From assembly GCF_033807715.1 (NCBI RefSeq), contig NC_084599.1:1408501-1472500 (forward strand): 64,000 bases of DNA. Reading direction: 5' to 3'. The position numbers and the translations under genes are program-made. The notes under the pieces were generated by a model, which ran no database searches, was not told where the DNA came from, and was given only the letters and a program-made list of their open reading frames with translations. This DNA is from Cololabis saira (Eukaryota; Chordata; Actinopteri; Beloniformes; Belonidae). Shown here piece by piece: positions 39,491 through 42,851 of the stretch; positions within the stretch are counted from its first letter, which is position 1; every line of letters begins with the position of its first letter.

Positions 39491-41601
39491 TCTTTACTAT
39501 TATATATGTAAACCTTATTGGTCCTCCTTTTCTGTTTTTTCTGGATTAGTTTTGCTATTGTTTGTTTGTTTGTATGTAGGACAGGCATTAAAATAAGGAC
39601 TATGCTTCTGCCTGTGCCTTCTCAGTCACAATTTTTTTGATAATGGTTGTGTTCAATGTTTGTTGAGTGAAGTGACTGAATAAAAAATTTCAAATCAATC
39701 AATCAATCAAGAAGCCATTCAGCTCCTCGGCCCGTGGTGCACTCAGGTCTGCGGTTGACACATCACTGCCTCTGAAGTTAGTGATGTGTTGTAGACCCCG
39801 CCACACCTCTGAAGTTAGTGATGTGTTGTACACGCCGCCACACCTCTGAAGTTAGTGATGTGTTGTACACCCCGCCACACCTCTGAAGTTAGTGATGTGT
39901 TGTAGACCCCGCCACACCTCTGAAGTTAGTGATGTGTTGTACACCCCGCCACACCTCTGAAGTTAGTGATGTGTTGTACACCCCGCCACACCTCTGAAGT
40001 TAGTGATGTGTTGTACACCCCGCCACACCTCTGAAGTTAGTGATGTGTTGTACACCCCGCCACACCTCTGAAGTTAGTGATGTGTTGTACACCCCGCCAC
40101 ACCTCTGAAGTTAGTGATGTGTTGTACACCCCGCCACACCTCTGAAGTTAGTGATGTGTTGTAGACCCCGCCACACCTCTGAAGTTAGTGATGTGTTGTA
40201 TACCCCGCCACACCTCCCGGGAGTTATTACTGGACAGGTGGGACTTTATTCTCAACCTGTGGTCCGCTTTGGCTTTCTTTATTCCTTTGCACAGGTCAGC
40301 TCAAGTAGCTCTGTACAGCGCTCTGTCACCTGACCTGAAGGCGGCGTTGCGGGCACTGAGGAGTGAGCGGACCTGGTTAGTCATCCAGGGTTTCTGGTTT
40401 GGAAAAACCCGGATGGTTTTGTCTACAGTCACGTTTCCAATACAGAACTTGATGTAGTCCAGTACCGTGTCTGTGAAAGTATCCAGCTCCTGATGTTCAA
40501 ATAAATCATCATATTCTTCGAAGCGCGGGCCGAGGCGGAGGAGTCGCAGCAATTTATAACTCCAGTCTTCAAAATTAATCTGAACCTAAATTCGATTATA
40601 ATACATTTGAAAGCCTCACGCTTAGTCTGAAACTCCCGAGCTGGAAATCAGAGAAGCCAGTTGTGTTAGTGGTAGTGTACCGGCCCCCTGTTGGTGCTTA
40701 TCTAGAGTTTCTGTCTGAATTTTCAGATTTCCTTTCTAGATTATTGATCAGTACAGATAGATTCATCATAGTGGGTGACTTTAACATTCATATGGATGTT
40801 GAAAGTCTGTTGGTGTCGCCTGTAAACTCCCTCTTATCCGATCACTATTTAATAACGTTTGAATTTAATATTGTCGATGTTGAAGCGCAAAATAGGAGGT
40901 ATTATTTTAGCAGATGGAGCCGATGAAGCTATTGCTAAATTTAGGGAGGTCATTGCTCATCTTATGACTGTGAAAAATAGTGAAGCAGTAGAGGCCAGTG
41001 ACCTGGGTTCTACCTCTGATGTTGATTTTCTTGTTAGTAACACTGCTGATTCGTTGCATTGAGCTTTAGATGAAGTTGCTCCTTTGAAAAGGAGGGTTTC
41101 TAGCCACAGAAGCTTAACTCCCTGGTATAATTCAGATATCTGCATGTTGAAACAATAAGTGCGTAAAATGGAAAGGAAGTGTAAGACTGTAGATACCTAT
41201 CGTGAATGGAAAGATAGTCTAATAGTATATAAAAAAGCCATTCGCAAAGCCAGAACAGCTTATTATTCATCGTTGATAGAGGATAACAAAAGTTTTCTGT
41301 TCAGCACTGTAGCCAGGCTGACAAAGAGTCACTCTGACTTTTTTCTCCTCTTGTTTTTGTGTACTTTTCAGAGAAAGGTTCTGTCTCTGTAGTTTCTTTT
41401 TTTTTTTTTTTTTTATAAATAGAATAATTGTAGTCATTTAGAAAACAACAGAAAGATGGGAAAACAAGACTCACCTTCCCCATCTTCACATGCCATGCCC
41501 AGAAAGGCTGGGTCCTTGGTGGTTTCAACAATCCTGGAGTCATAAATGGAAGAATCCACCAAGAAACTCTGAGCTGTCCCTAAAGTGCTGCAGTCGGCCA
41601 T
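2700..41601 (-). CDS. ect2: ect2, Rho guanine-nucleotide exchange factor (3' end outside window)
   Basis: Gene-level entry for 19 coding exons listed separately below. ECT2 activates RhoA at the cell equator during cytokinesis, recruited to the central spindle by the centralspindlin subunit MgcRacGAP; it is nuclear in interphase. The assembled reading frame (713 codons plus 1 nt) shows, in order, an N-terminal BRCT region (about residues 45-320), a hinge with a TP site and two basic nuclear-localisation-like stretches (about 335-365), a DH (RhoGEF) domain (about 415-610) and the first half of a PH domain (from about 635). Every intron is GT-AG and the phases agree across all junctions. The match follows the shorter vertebrate isoform, with no extra exon between residues 69 and 70. 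From family length, roughly 170-200 C-terminal residues lie left of position 1. No inactivating change was seen, so the gene looks functional. Confidence 0.95.
3892..4514. mobile_element. nested inverted-repeat module (MITE-like)
   Basis: Left arm GCTGATTTATGGTTCCGCG then a segment ending GCAGAGCCTACGGCGTAGG. The right arm is the reverse complement with a few changes, ending at 4514. The centre is filled by a 12-bp tandem array. Related arms occur near 60500, 60770-60870 and 26860. Confidence 0.65.
3929..4451. repeat. 12-bp tandem array (TACGGCGTAGGG)
   Basis: About 43 copies of TACGGCGTAGGG. Four units near 4160-4204 carry GCGAAGGG, and one extra A at about 4266 shifts the phase. The unit matches the inner end of the surrounding inverted repeat. 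Open reading frames here (Tyr-Gly-Val-Gly or Arg-rich) are artefacts of the 12-bp period. Confidence 0.95.
5376..5495 (-). CDS. ect2: ect2 coding exon 18 (PH domain start)
   Basis: Residues 628-667 (40 codons, phase 0). Acceptor TTGCCAG/GCA, donor GAG/GTGAAT. It encodes [20 protein letters not shown], then a segment ending [11 protein letters not shown], the first PH strands. A small hAT element begins at 5527, so only 31 nt of original intron remain upstream of the acceptor. Confidence 0.93.
5527..5932. mobile_element. small non-autonomous hAT element
   Basis: Termini TAGTGATGCACCGA and its inverse, TCGGTGCATCACTA, with perfect 8-bp target duplications GTTTTATT (5519-5526 and 5933-5940). 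The 406-bp element contains an internal ~80-bp direct repeat (AGGTAAAATTCTTATG units). It sits 31 nt upstream of the acceptor of the ect2 exon at 5376-5495. Confidence 0.9.
6170..7583 (-). pseudogene. Tc1-like transposase pseudogene
   Basis: The ATG at 7583 opens [13 protein letters not shown], the usual Tc1 transposase start, followed by an early stop. Downstream fragments in other frames match the helix-turn-helix region, then [18 protein letters not shown] and FQQDNDP-like catalytic-domain segments at about 6500-6300. The 68-bp array replaces part of the DNA-binding domain and breaks the frame repeatedly. Not functional. Confidence 0.8.
6713..7324. repeat. 68-bp minisatellite inside the Tc1 transposase
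   Basis: Nine copies at 68-bp spacing, starting GATCTGAGTCCCTGATCG at 6713, 6781, 6849 and onward. Copies differ by single bases (for example GATCCGAG near 7053, and GTGAGTTACT in the last two). On the minus strand the unit encodes part of the second transposase HTH ([13 protein letters not shown]). Since 68 is not a multiple of 3, each unit shifts the frame. Confidence 0.95.
7621..7940. repeat. 32-bp minisatellite in the Tc1 5' region
   Basis: Ten copies of a unit beginning AGGTGTCTTTTATACTGATA and ending AACCAGTTAAAAC. The single-copy version of this sequence is a normal part of the 5' untranslated region of this Tc1 family. Point variants include GGAGTC, TGTATT, ACGGAT and one CCATTT. Confidence 0.95.
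8237..8844. other. ect2 intron, no recognised feature
   Basis: Ordinary intron sequence between the Tc1 element and the exon at 8845. The 8470-8650 stretch contains scattered short open frames without recognisable motifs. Confidence 0.5.
8845..8923 (-). CDS. ect2: ect2 coding exon 17 (end of DH domain)
   Basis: Residues 601-627 (79 nt, phase 2 to 0). Acceptor ATCCAG/TCAC, donor CCT/GTAAGT. It encodes [20 protein letters not shown], the final DH helix leading into the PH linker. Confidence 0.93.
9048..9129 (-). CDS. ect2: ect2 coding exon 16 (DH domain)
   Basis: Residues 574-601 (82 nt, phase 1 to 2). Acceptor CTGCAG/ATA, donor ATGAC/GTGAGT. It encodes [20 protein letters not shown] then LKEVMT, the last part of the DH helical bundle. 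Confidence 0.92.
9305..9401 (-). CDS. ect2: ect2 coding exon 15 (DH domain, CR3)
   Basis: Residues 542-574 (97 nt, exits phase 1). Acceptor TTTCAG/ATC, donor AGCG/GTGCTG. It encodes [15 protein letters not shown] and [15 protein letters not shown], the conserved CR3 helix of DH domains that contacts the GTPase. The preceding intron (9402-14466) contains a 16-bp and a 43/45-bp minisatellite. Confidence 0.95.
9532..10277. repeat. 16-bp minisatellite (ACTGAGTGTCAGAAAG)
   Basis: About 46 tandem copies. Variation is confined almost entirely to the three bases after GAGTG (TCA, ACA, ACG, GCA, GTA), giving a readable repeat code. It lies in the ect2 intron about 130 bp from the exon at 9305-9401. 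Confidence 0.95.
10319..10495 (+). pseudogene. THAP zinc-finger exon remnant
   Basis: Translation gives MGKSCCAID, then [29 protein letters not shown] and [12 protein letters not shown], the layout of a THAP C2CH finger with the C-terminal CxxHF. One of the paired N-terminal cysteines is missing because the usual GCTN segment is replaced by DLTR. A GT follows at CAG/GTAATG, so it resembles a first exon with a donor. THAP fingers are DNA-binding domains of P-like and other transposases; probably a transposon remnant. Confidence 0.5.
10551..10655 (-). pseudogene. fragment of a THAP-associated transposon-like protein
   Basis: The minus-strand peptide contains [19 protein letters not shown] and [12 protein letters not shown], which resembles the conserved SLxAYxxFxSG block in fish proteins that carry N-terminal THAP fingers. 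It lies in opposite orientation to the THAP exon just upstream, so it is not a downstream exon of the same copy. The assignment rests on memory of the motif only. Confidence 0.35.
10860..11062 (+). repeat. L2-like LINE 3' tail
   Basis: The text GGACCCCAGGAAGATTAGC and AGCTAATGGGGATCCGAATAAA is the typical 3' end of fish L2-type LINEs and of SINEs that borrow it. No coding sequence is attached. Confidence 0.5.
11068..12644. repeat. 43/45-bp minisatellite
   Basis: About 36 copies of a unit starting TACCAAATATTAATGTCC and ending GGTTCTTGGTAACTG. Two length classes alternate irregularly: 43 bp (CTTGGTAA) and 45 bp (CTTGGGGTAA or CTTGGTGTAA). A few units have lost 2 bp in TATTAATG. A partial stray copy sits at 10688-10730. 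Each unit contains the palindromes GTCCATGGAC and AATATT. Confidence 0.95.
12645..13180. other. ect2 intron, no recognised feature
   Basis: Unique-looking AT-rich intron after the minisatellite. I see no exon, RNA gene or repeat termini here. Confidence 0.5.
13301..13417. repeat. 17-bp tandem repeat and TA microsatellite nearby
   Basis: Six to seven copies of CACCTGAACCGTTGCAC, one altered to CGTGGGCTA. A (TA)n run follows at 13475-13505. Both lie in the intron upstream of the exon at 9305. Confidence 0.9.
13506..14466. other. ect2 intron, no recognised feature
   Basis: No convincing coding or repeat signature beyond a short ACACACACA run at 14020. Confidence 0.45.
14467..14577 (-). CDS. 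ect2: ect2 coding exon 14 (DH domain)
   Basis: Residues 505-541 (37 codons). Acceptor TTCTAG/TCC, donor AAG/GTAAGA. It encodes [15 protein letters not shown] and [12 protein letters not shown], among the most conserved stretches of the ECT2 DH domain. A second AG 5 nt inside the exon is out of frame and was not chosen. Confidence 0.95.
14690..15250 (+). pseudogene. Harbinger (HARBI1-like) transposase fragment
   Basis: The peptide from about 14800 to 15053 reads [20 protein letters not shown], then [38 protein letters not shown], with the first catalytic Asp of the DDE triad in IDC. After a frame change at about 15055 the segments [13 protein letters not shown] (second Asp) and [10 protein letters not shown] follow. 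The end is lost and an L1 tail abuts it. Confidence 0.85.
15250..15560 (+). pseudogene. L1-type LINE ORF2 3' end
   Basis: The peptide [18 protein letters not shown] then FLNFYPP matches the extreme C-terminus of fish L1 ORF2. It is followed by a short 3' UTR ending CAATAAAGTTTGAAAA. 5' truncated, inserted into the Harbinger remnant. Confidence 0.7.
15562..15790. repeat. 3' end of Harbinger-like element
   Basis: The sequence ends CGAACGGTTGATAAATGAGG, a common terminus of fish Harbinger elements. It probably closes the element whose transposase remnant begins near 14690. The opposite end was not found. Confidence 0.5.
15792..16050 (+). repeat. dispersed repeat, copy 1
   Basis: Shares about 250 bp with 17199-17470: GGATTCCTTG, AGAAAACAAATTCCTGTTCC, TATTCAGGTTTTAAAA and GGGGTTATTGGTGTTTACAT blocks in the same order. 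No coding frame. The motif GGTTATT/AATATTC recurs, suggesting a MITE. Confidence 0.7.
16125..16193 (-). CDS. ect2: ect2 coding exon 13 (DH domain)
   Basis: Residues 482-504 (23 codons). Acceptor TCTGCAG/AAC, donor TAC/GTGAGT. It encodes [20 protein letters not shown], matching the DH segment that follows the IKxDLE motif in ECT2. Confidence 0.9.
16272..16391 (-). CDS. ect2: ect2 coding exon 12 (DH domain)
   Basis: Residues 442-481 (40 codons). Acceptor TTGCAG/CTT. It encodes [20 protein letters not shown] then HDVHVRIK. The donor chosen is AAG/GTGCCG at 16272/16271, because family alignment requires the four residues VRIK. A stronger-looking donor CAC/GTGAGA sits 12 nt upstream at 16284/16283 and would give an in-frame four-residue deletion. 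Confidence 0.88.
16939..17087. repeat. 12-bp tandem repeat (TGGTCTGGGCCC)
   Basis: About 12 near-perfect copies. Long open frames here (Gly-Pro-Trp-Ser or Gly-Pro-Asp-Gln repeats) are only the periodic reading of the array. Confidence 0.95.
17199..17470 (+). repeat. dispersed repeat, copy 2
   Basis: Diverged copy of 15792-16050, with a ~50-bp extra segment near 17290-17330. Both copies lie in consecutive ect2 introns and in the same orientation. Confidence 0.7.
17570..17694 (-). CDS. ect2: ect2 coding exon 11 (start of DH domain)
   Basis: Residues 400-441 (125 nt, phase 1 to 0). Acceptor CTGCAG/AGAGC, donor CAG/GTGGGT. A Ser/Ala-rich stretch ([14 protein letters not shown]) precedes [20 protein letters not shown], the first helix (CR1) of the RhoGEF domain. 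Confidence 0.93.
17700..18479. other. ect2 intron, no recognised feature
   Basis: Unique intron sequence between two DH/hinge exons. No repeat termini seen. Confidence 0.5.
18480..18705 (-). CDS. ect2: ect2 coding exon 10 (hinge, nuclear-localisation motifs)
   Basis: Residues 325-400 (226 nt, exits phase 1). Acceptor CCTCAG/ACT, donor ACGG/GTAAGA. It contains [20 protein letters not shown], a TP dipeptide directly before a basic NLS-like stretch, then [18 protein letters not shown], a second basic stretch. In human ECT2 this hinge carries the mitotic CDK1 site and the bipartite NLS. The tail ([11 protein letters not shown] region) is the less conserved part. Confidence 0.95.
19094..19352. 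repeat. 20-bp tandem repeat (GCTGACTGGCCGGCTACCGG)
   Basis: About 13 copies, some 19 bp (GGCCGCTACTGG). Third-position variants CTACTAGG, CTACTGGG and CTACCGGG alternate. Confidence 0.95.
19459..21235. repeat. 13/10-bp minisatellite (AGGAGCAACACGG)
   Basis: About 1.78 kb of AGGAGCAACACGG (13 bp) mixed with AGCAACACGG (10 bp) and variants AGCGACACGG, AGACAAACGG and AGTGACACGC. A ~250-bp higher-order segment (from about 19830) recurs at about 20110. Because 13 is coprime to 3, the array is open in nearly all frames on both strands, producing spurious frames of up to ~600 codons. Confidence 0.95.
21236..21955. other. ect2 intron, no recognised feature
   Basis: AT-rich intron after the 13/10-bp array; no exon or repeat end recognised. 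Confidence 0.4.
21956..22030 (-). repeat. hAT-type element terminus
   Basis: Read on the minus strand it begins TTAGGGCTGCAGCTATCCAA and continues with TAATCGAGTA motifs, a characteristic hAT terminal repeat in fish. Only one end was recognised. Confidence 0.5.
22097..22159 (-). CDS. ect2: ect2 coding exon 9 (end of BRCT2)
   Basis: Residues 304-324 (21 codons, phase 0). Acceptor TTCCAG/TGG, donor AAG/GTGAGT. It encodes [20 protein letters not shown], nearly identical to other vertebrate ECT2 proteins. Confidence 0.95.
22468..22583 (-). CDS. ect2: ect2 coding exon 8 (BRCT2)
   Basis: Residues 265-303 (116 nt, phase 1 to 0). Acceptor GAAAG/GTGGC, donor GAG/GTACGT. It encodes [19 protein letters not shown] and the LFVVKQE segment. 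Both match ECT2 BRCT2. Confidence 0.92.
22811..22941 (-). CDS. ect2: ect2 coding exon 7 (BRCT1-BRCT2 linker, BRCT2 start)
   Basis: Residues 221-265 (131 nt, phase 2 to 1). Acceptor CCTCAG/GGAC, donor CACG/GTTTGT (a weak donor beyond GT). It encodes [20 protein letters not shown], the conserved linker and first strand of BRCT2. Confidence 0.92.
23270..23740 (+). pseudogene. non-LTR retrotransposon reverse-transcriptase fragment
   Basis: Contains FHCYADD then [11 protein letters not shown] at about 23357-23408, the RT catalytic block, and later [10 protein letters not shown] and FKFDGQV segments in shifted frames. It resembles the LINE family of the fragment at 40560-41395. Stops and frame changes throughout. 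Confidence 0.6.
23772..23886. repeat. tandem duplication of ~58 bp
   Basis: GGTCCAGGTTATT, then CTGCTGCAGAGCCAAAGC and TTCTCCGTTCTGCTGCGTGACA, occurs twice in a row with one base difference. Confidence 0.8.
24070..24143 (-). CDS. ect2: ect2 coding exon 6 (end of BRCT1)
   Basis: Residues 197-221 (74 nt, phase 0 to 2). Acceptor CCCCAG/CTG, donor GATGATGT/GTAAGT. It encodes [17 protein letters not shown]; the Trp-x3-(A)W core closes a BRCT domain. The last two bases complete a Val codon with the next exon. Confidence 0.9.
24565..25650 (+). repeat. GC-rich interspersed repeat, copy A
   Basis: Shares GGGCCGGGTCCGGGGATCGG, CCATTCCCAGGTGTCTATG, a poly-G run (about 25050-25069), TGCACTCAACACCAGGGGCG, a CA microsatellite (25500-25541) and TTAGCTCAGACTGC with copy B at 47727-49479. 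It is more 5'-truncated than copy B and lacks an internal ~430-bp segment. Open frames in it are Gly/Pro/Arg-rich and not convincing. Family unknown. Confidence 0.7.
25651..26262. other. ect2 intron, no recognised feature
   Basis: Possibly includes the 3' continuation of the GC-rich repeat up to about 25950. No other copy exists in the window to define its end. Confidence 0.4.
26263..26370 (-). CDS. ect2: ect2 coding exon 5 (BRCT1)
   Basis: Residues 161-196 (36 codons). Acceptor ATTTAG/AAG, donor CGG/GTTAGT. It encodes [20 protein letters not shown]. The lysine in the STKVTHL segment aligns with the BRCT1 lysine known in human ECT2 to bind phosphorylated MgcRacGAP, so this contact is retained. 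Confidence 0.92.
26488..26880. repeat. MITE-like element related to the 3892 module
   Basis: The right end (reverse complement) reads CCTGAATTAGGGTTCTGCG then TTAAACCTACGCCGTCAC; the left end CCTGATTACTACGCTGTGA. Arms are imperfect. The CCTACGCCGT core is shared with the elements at 3.9 kb and 60.8 kb. Confidence 0.4.
27022..27111 (-). CDS. ect2: ect2 coding exon 4 (start of BRCT1)
   Basis: Residues 131-160 (30 codons). Acceptor CTCACAG/CCG, donor ATG/GTGAGT. It encodes [20 protein letters not shown], the first strand of BRCT1, whose Thr/Gly pair helps form the phosphopeptide pocket in this domain family. Confidence 0.93.
27339..27521 (-). CDS. ect2: ect2 coding exon 3 (BRCT0 region)
   Basis: Residues 70-130 (61 codons, phase 0 to 0). 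Acceptor TTTTCAG/GAC, donor GAG/GTACGG. It contains VFVLPDF and [11 protein letters not shown], diagnostic of ECT2 between BRCT0 and BRCT1. It joins directly to the KALQ end of the previous exon, as in the shorter vertebrate splice form. Confidence 0.92.
27838..29034 (-). mobile_element. Harbinger-like element with GGGGCCTCATGTACAA ends
   Basis: Both ends read GGGGCCTCATGTACAA in inverted orientation (27838 and 29034), a common fish Harbinger terminus. A minus-strand peptide at 28665-28880 ([27 protein letters not shown]) looks like the C-terminus of a Harbinger accessory protein but I cannot confirm this. Target duplication not clear. Tandem GGACCTGGACC units occur near 28220. Confidence 0.55.
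29095..29160. repeat. conserved fish repeat core
   Basis: TTAGCAGACGCTTTTATCC then AAAGTGACTTACAC is a short motif found dispersed in teleost genomes. Surrounding ends were not identified. Confidence 0.5.
29161..30440. other. ect2 intron, no recognised feature
   Basis: Contains a short inverted pair around 29190-29215 (GATCCAGCAGGACCAGCTGGATC, written here only as a hairpin position) and otherwise ordinary AT-rich intron. Confidence 0.4.
30655..30887 (-). pseudogene. LINE reverse-transcriptase fragment interrupted by hAT element
   Basis: The peptide contains [48 protein letters not shown] and [10 protein letters not shown]; the last is the RT active-site block with VDD. The coding strand continues upstream across the hAT insertion at 30896-31941. 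Clade not assigned with confidence. Confidence 0.75.
30896..31941. mobile_element. non-autonomous hAT element
   Basis: Ends TAGGGGTGTAACGATACA and TTTTTACACCCCTA are inverted. Flanking 8-bp duplications are GAAACGTT (30888-30895) and GAAACGAT (31942-31949), one mismatch. 1046 bp with no transposase frame. The first ~90 bp are rich in CGATA/ACGAT repeats. Confidence 0.85.
32277..32356 (-). CDS. ect2: ect2 coding exon 2
   Basis: Residues 43-69. Acceptor TTGCAG at 32357, donor CAG/GTACGT at 32277/32276. It encodes [17 protein letters not shown] followed by a leucine/alanine-rich helix, the start of the N-terminal BRCT0-like domain. Phase 1 entry, phase 0 exit. The intron before it is about 9.1 kb, the largest in the window, and holds the nuclease-encoding transposon and several LINEs. 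Confidence 0.9.
32560..33815 (-). pseudogene. Rex1-like LINE, reverse transcriptase and C-terminus
   Basis: On the minus strand: [10 protein letters not shown] and [10 protein letters not shown] near 33760, [16 protein letters not shown] near 33620, then [43 protein letters not shown], followed by [13 protein letters not shown] and [16 protein letters not shown]. The normally acidic pair in the RT active site reads FADN, so one catalytic Asp is lost. Several frame changes; not functional. 3' tail runs to about 32560. Confidence 0.85.
33826..33980 (+). repeat. hAT-type element terminus
   Basis: Begins TTAGGGCTGAACGATTAA and TTGCGATAATATCGCGA, a typical fish hAT end. It separates the Rex1-like LINE from the L2-like LINE. 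The opposite end is not visible. Confidence 0.5.
33990..34850 (+). pseudogene. L2-like LINE ORF2, endonuclease end and linker (5' part)
   Basis: [31 protein letters not shown] and [10 protein letters not shown] form the C-terminal half of an apurinic-type endonuclease. These are followed, after a TAA at 34379, by [10 protein letters not shown] and the [16 protein letters not shown] linker. The ORF is cut by the TIR element at 34857 and resumes at 37737. Confidence 0.8.
35207..36995 (+). CDS. FEN1/XPG-like nuclease with C-terminal Cys-rich (CXC-like) domain, one frameshift
   Basis: Open frame from 35207 (after TTTCAG, possibly a splice acceptor) to about 35815, then a +1 frame continuing to the stop at 36995. 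The N-terminal part is helical and charged ([19 protein letters not shown]). The second part has [43 protein letters not shown] and [18 protein letters not shown], which parallel the acidic blocks and the helix-hairpin-helix GCDxxxxIxGIGxKxA block of FEN1/XPG nucleases. The C-terminus (about 36846-36960) has [17 protein letters not shown] and CGSCQVENC, a zinc-binding pattern resembling CXC/tesmin domains. The function in transposition is inferred only. Confidence 0.75.
37020..37170 (+). other. A-rich tract downstream of the nuclease gene
   Basis: About 150 bp of poly-A interrupted by C and G, inside the TIR element and directly after the coding stop. It may reflect expansion of a simple A/AC tract. 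Confidence 0.6.
37737..38800 (+). pseudogene. L2-like LINE ORF2, reverse transcriptase (3' part)
   Basis: [65 protein letters not shown] and [14 protein letters not shown] are RT blocks. The active-site FADD block is lost around 38340-38370. C-terminal [16 protein letters not shown] and [12 protein letters not shown] follow. It joins the fragment at 33990-34850 across the inserted TIR element. Confidence 0.85.
38845..39300 (-). pseudogene. hAT-like element 5' part
   Basis: The minus strand starts TATAGGGCCGCCGCAAGGGG at about 39300 and encodes [19 protein letters not shown] then [15 protein letters not shown], resembling the N-terminus of fish hAT (TTF/ZMYM-related) proteins. The rest of the protein is missing. 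Confidence 0.5.
39301..39482. repeat. TA/TG microsatellite cluster
   Basis: TATATGTATG-type repeats followed by an uninterrupted (TA)n at 39431-39482. Confidence 0.9.
39598..39713 (+). repeat. LINE 3' tail with ATCA repeats
   Basis: Ends GTGACTGAATAAAAAATTTC followed by (AATC)n, typical of a LINE 3' end. No coding part adjoining. Confidence 0.4.
39714..40560 (-). pseudogene. Rex1-like LINE fragment with internal minisatellite
   Basis: The minus strand reads [50 protein letters not shown] at 40320-40470, and, past the array, [17 protein letters not shown] at 39714-39768. This is the linker between endonuclease and RT of Rex1-like elements. The 37-bp array sits within the same coding region. 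Confidence 0.75.
39769..40212. repeat. 37-bp minisatellite derived from LINE coding sequence
   Basis: Twelve exact-length copies starting CCTCTGAAGTTAGTGATG, spaced 37 bp. Variants are GTAGACC/GTACACC and one GCCGCC/CCCGCC. On the minus strand one unit equals [11 protein letters not shown] of the flanking LINE frame. The 37-bp period breaks that frame in every copy. Confidence 0.95.
40561..41395 (+). pseudogene. LINE endonuclease fragment
   Basis: [37 protein letters not shown] and [13 protein letters not shown] form the second half of an APE-type endonuclease. PWYNSDI and [23 protein letters not shown] follow with stops between. It ends in a poly-T/A tract at about 41398. Same orientation and apparently same family as 23270-23740. 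Confidence 0.75.
41475..41601 (-). CDS. ect2: ect2 coding exon 1 (start codon)
   Basis: Residues 1-42 plus one base. The ATG at 41601-41599 opens a peptide starting [13 protein letters not shown], with the conserved segment [11 protein letters not shown] that matches the N-terminus of vertebrate ECT2. The exon ends GAAG/GTGAGT at 41475/41474. An upstream CTAG acceptor at 41647-41646 would start this exon at 41645, leaving 44 nt of 5' UTR. Phase 1 exit. Confidence 0.9.
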
Positions 41602-41889
41602 GGCAGGACGCCGAGGACGCACCAGGCTGTCCAACCGAACAGGTTCTAGGGAGCAATCAGGGTCCAAAACAGAGAGGGAGGACACAGGGGACAAGGAAGC
41701 GTGAGAGGACACAGGGAGAGAGAGATGACACGGGGAGAAGATCAAACAGGGAGAGGATGAGCATTTAGGGAGGAGGAGATGACAGAGAAAGGACACAGGG
41801 AAGGGACACGGGTAGAGGACAGGGAATACAGCAACAGGACAGATAGTCCATGTTCCAGACCAGATATCAGCACCACTCAAGGTGACCAA

Positions 41890-42442
41890 ACTTGCTTATA
41901 ATTTTTGAAAATATCCACGTCTATAGATGATATTCTGGTATGATAACCTTCCTGAGTGGCAGCTGGATCATAGTTATCAGCTCATGAAGTTCAGAAAATT
42001 ACATTTTAGATGCTGCTGCATATCCTGGTTTAGACTCATGTACAGGAAATCTGTCAATGTTTGACTATATTGTCTTTGGTATCATTTTAAAGGGGACCTT
42101 TAAAGCATTCATTCAAGCTGAGATGTGATACTTTCTGACCAACATAGAGGTCACTGCAACTCTTTAAACTATAAACAACACACATTTTTGCACAATTTTC
42201 GCCTCAATGATATAGTATATTTTATCCCTGTGTCATCTAGGAACAACAGAGACACAAAATACAAAAACTATGATTTAACTGTTATATAACTGTTATTGTT
42301 AAATAAACAGGCAAAAATACCTAAAATCGCTGAAGAATAGCCAAGAGAAATGTCATTTATCTTAAAGACAGACTCCCCACTAACAGGCTCGCTAAACGCC
42401 TCTAATGCTTCAACCAGAACAATAATAAATAATCGAACTTAC
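41890..42442. other. ect2 first intron, no recognised feature
   Basis: AT-rich, no repeat termini or frames of note. Confidence 0.5.
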
Positions 42443-42700
42443 CGACACGCGGATGCCTGTAAGTATTAAGTTAAATAAAAAACAGAAATAGGTGTCGGCC
42501 CCGTTAAGGTTGAAGAAACTGTAGAAACCCTAGCTGGCCACACGGCAGGTTAGCCGATCACAATTATTGATCATTCCTCTTCGATTCACGCAGCGAAAAA
42601 AAATAGCCCGTATCCCACAAAAGTCCAAGTACCAGATCGATGAATGTTCCTGTTTCTACTTGAAACCAGTTGAAAGTAAAGTTGGTTTATTGACAGCTCG
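42443..42700 (-). other. ect2: probable ect2 non-coding first exon
   Basis: On the minus strand GTCG/GTAAGTT gives a strong donor at 42443/42442. The matching acceptor CTCCCTAG at 41646 gives an ~800-nt first intron before the ATG-bearing exon. The upstream limit is not defined by sequence; 42700 is an estimate below the promoter motifs at 42780-42850. No coding potential is implied. Confidence 0.5.
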
Positions 42701-42780
42701 GTAGTTGAGTTACTGCGGGGAGGGAGCAGCCTGCTGTTGGAGCTCGATTCAAAAAGCAAAGCAAACAACGAGCTGCGCGC

Positions 42781-42851
42781 TCATTGGTCGACAGGCAGGA
42801 ACGCCTCTGACGTCAGTCTGTTGACGTCGCTGATTGGCCCGTTTGTTCAAA
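42781..42851 (-). promoter_or_regulatory. candidate ect2 promoter (two CCAAT boxes, CRE, CHR-like TTTGAA)
   Basis: Read on the minus strand this stretch holds TTTGAA (42851-42846), CCAAT (42837-42833), the perfect palindrome TGACGTCA (42808-42815), a second GACGTC core (42823-42828) and CCAAT (42787-42783), within a CpG-containing stretch and with no obvious TATA box. CCAAT plus CHR elements are typical of G2/M genes of the DREAM/B-MYB-FOXM1 programme, which includes ECT2 in mammals. The order CHR upstream of CCAAT is not the usual one, so function is inferred. Confidence 0.45.

Noticed and set aside
39769..40212. CRISPR-like array (37-bp units)
   Set aside because: Units abut without spacers and match LINE coding sequence.
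42460..42476. Plus-strand splice donor (CCT/GTAAGTATT) hinting at a divergent transcript
   Set aside because: An isolated strong donor with no coding exon or partner acceptor found.
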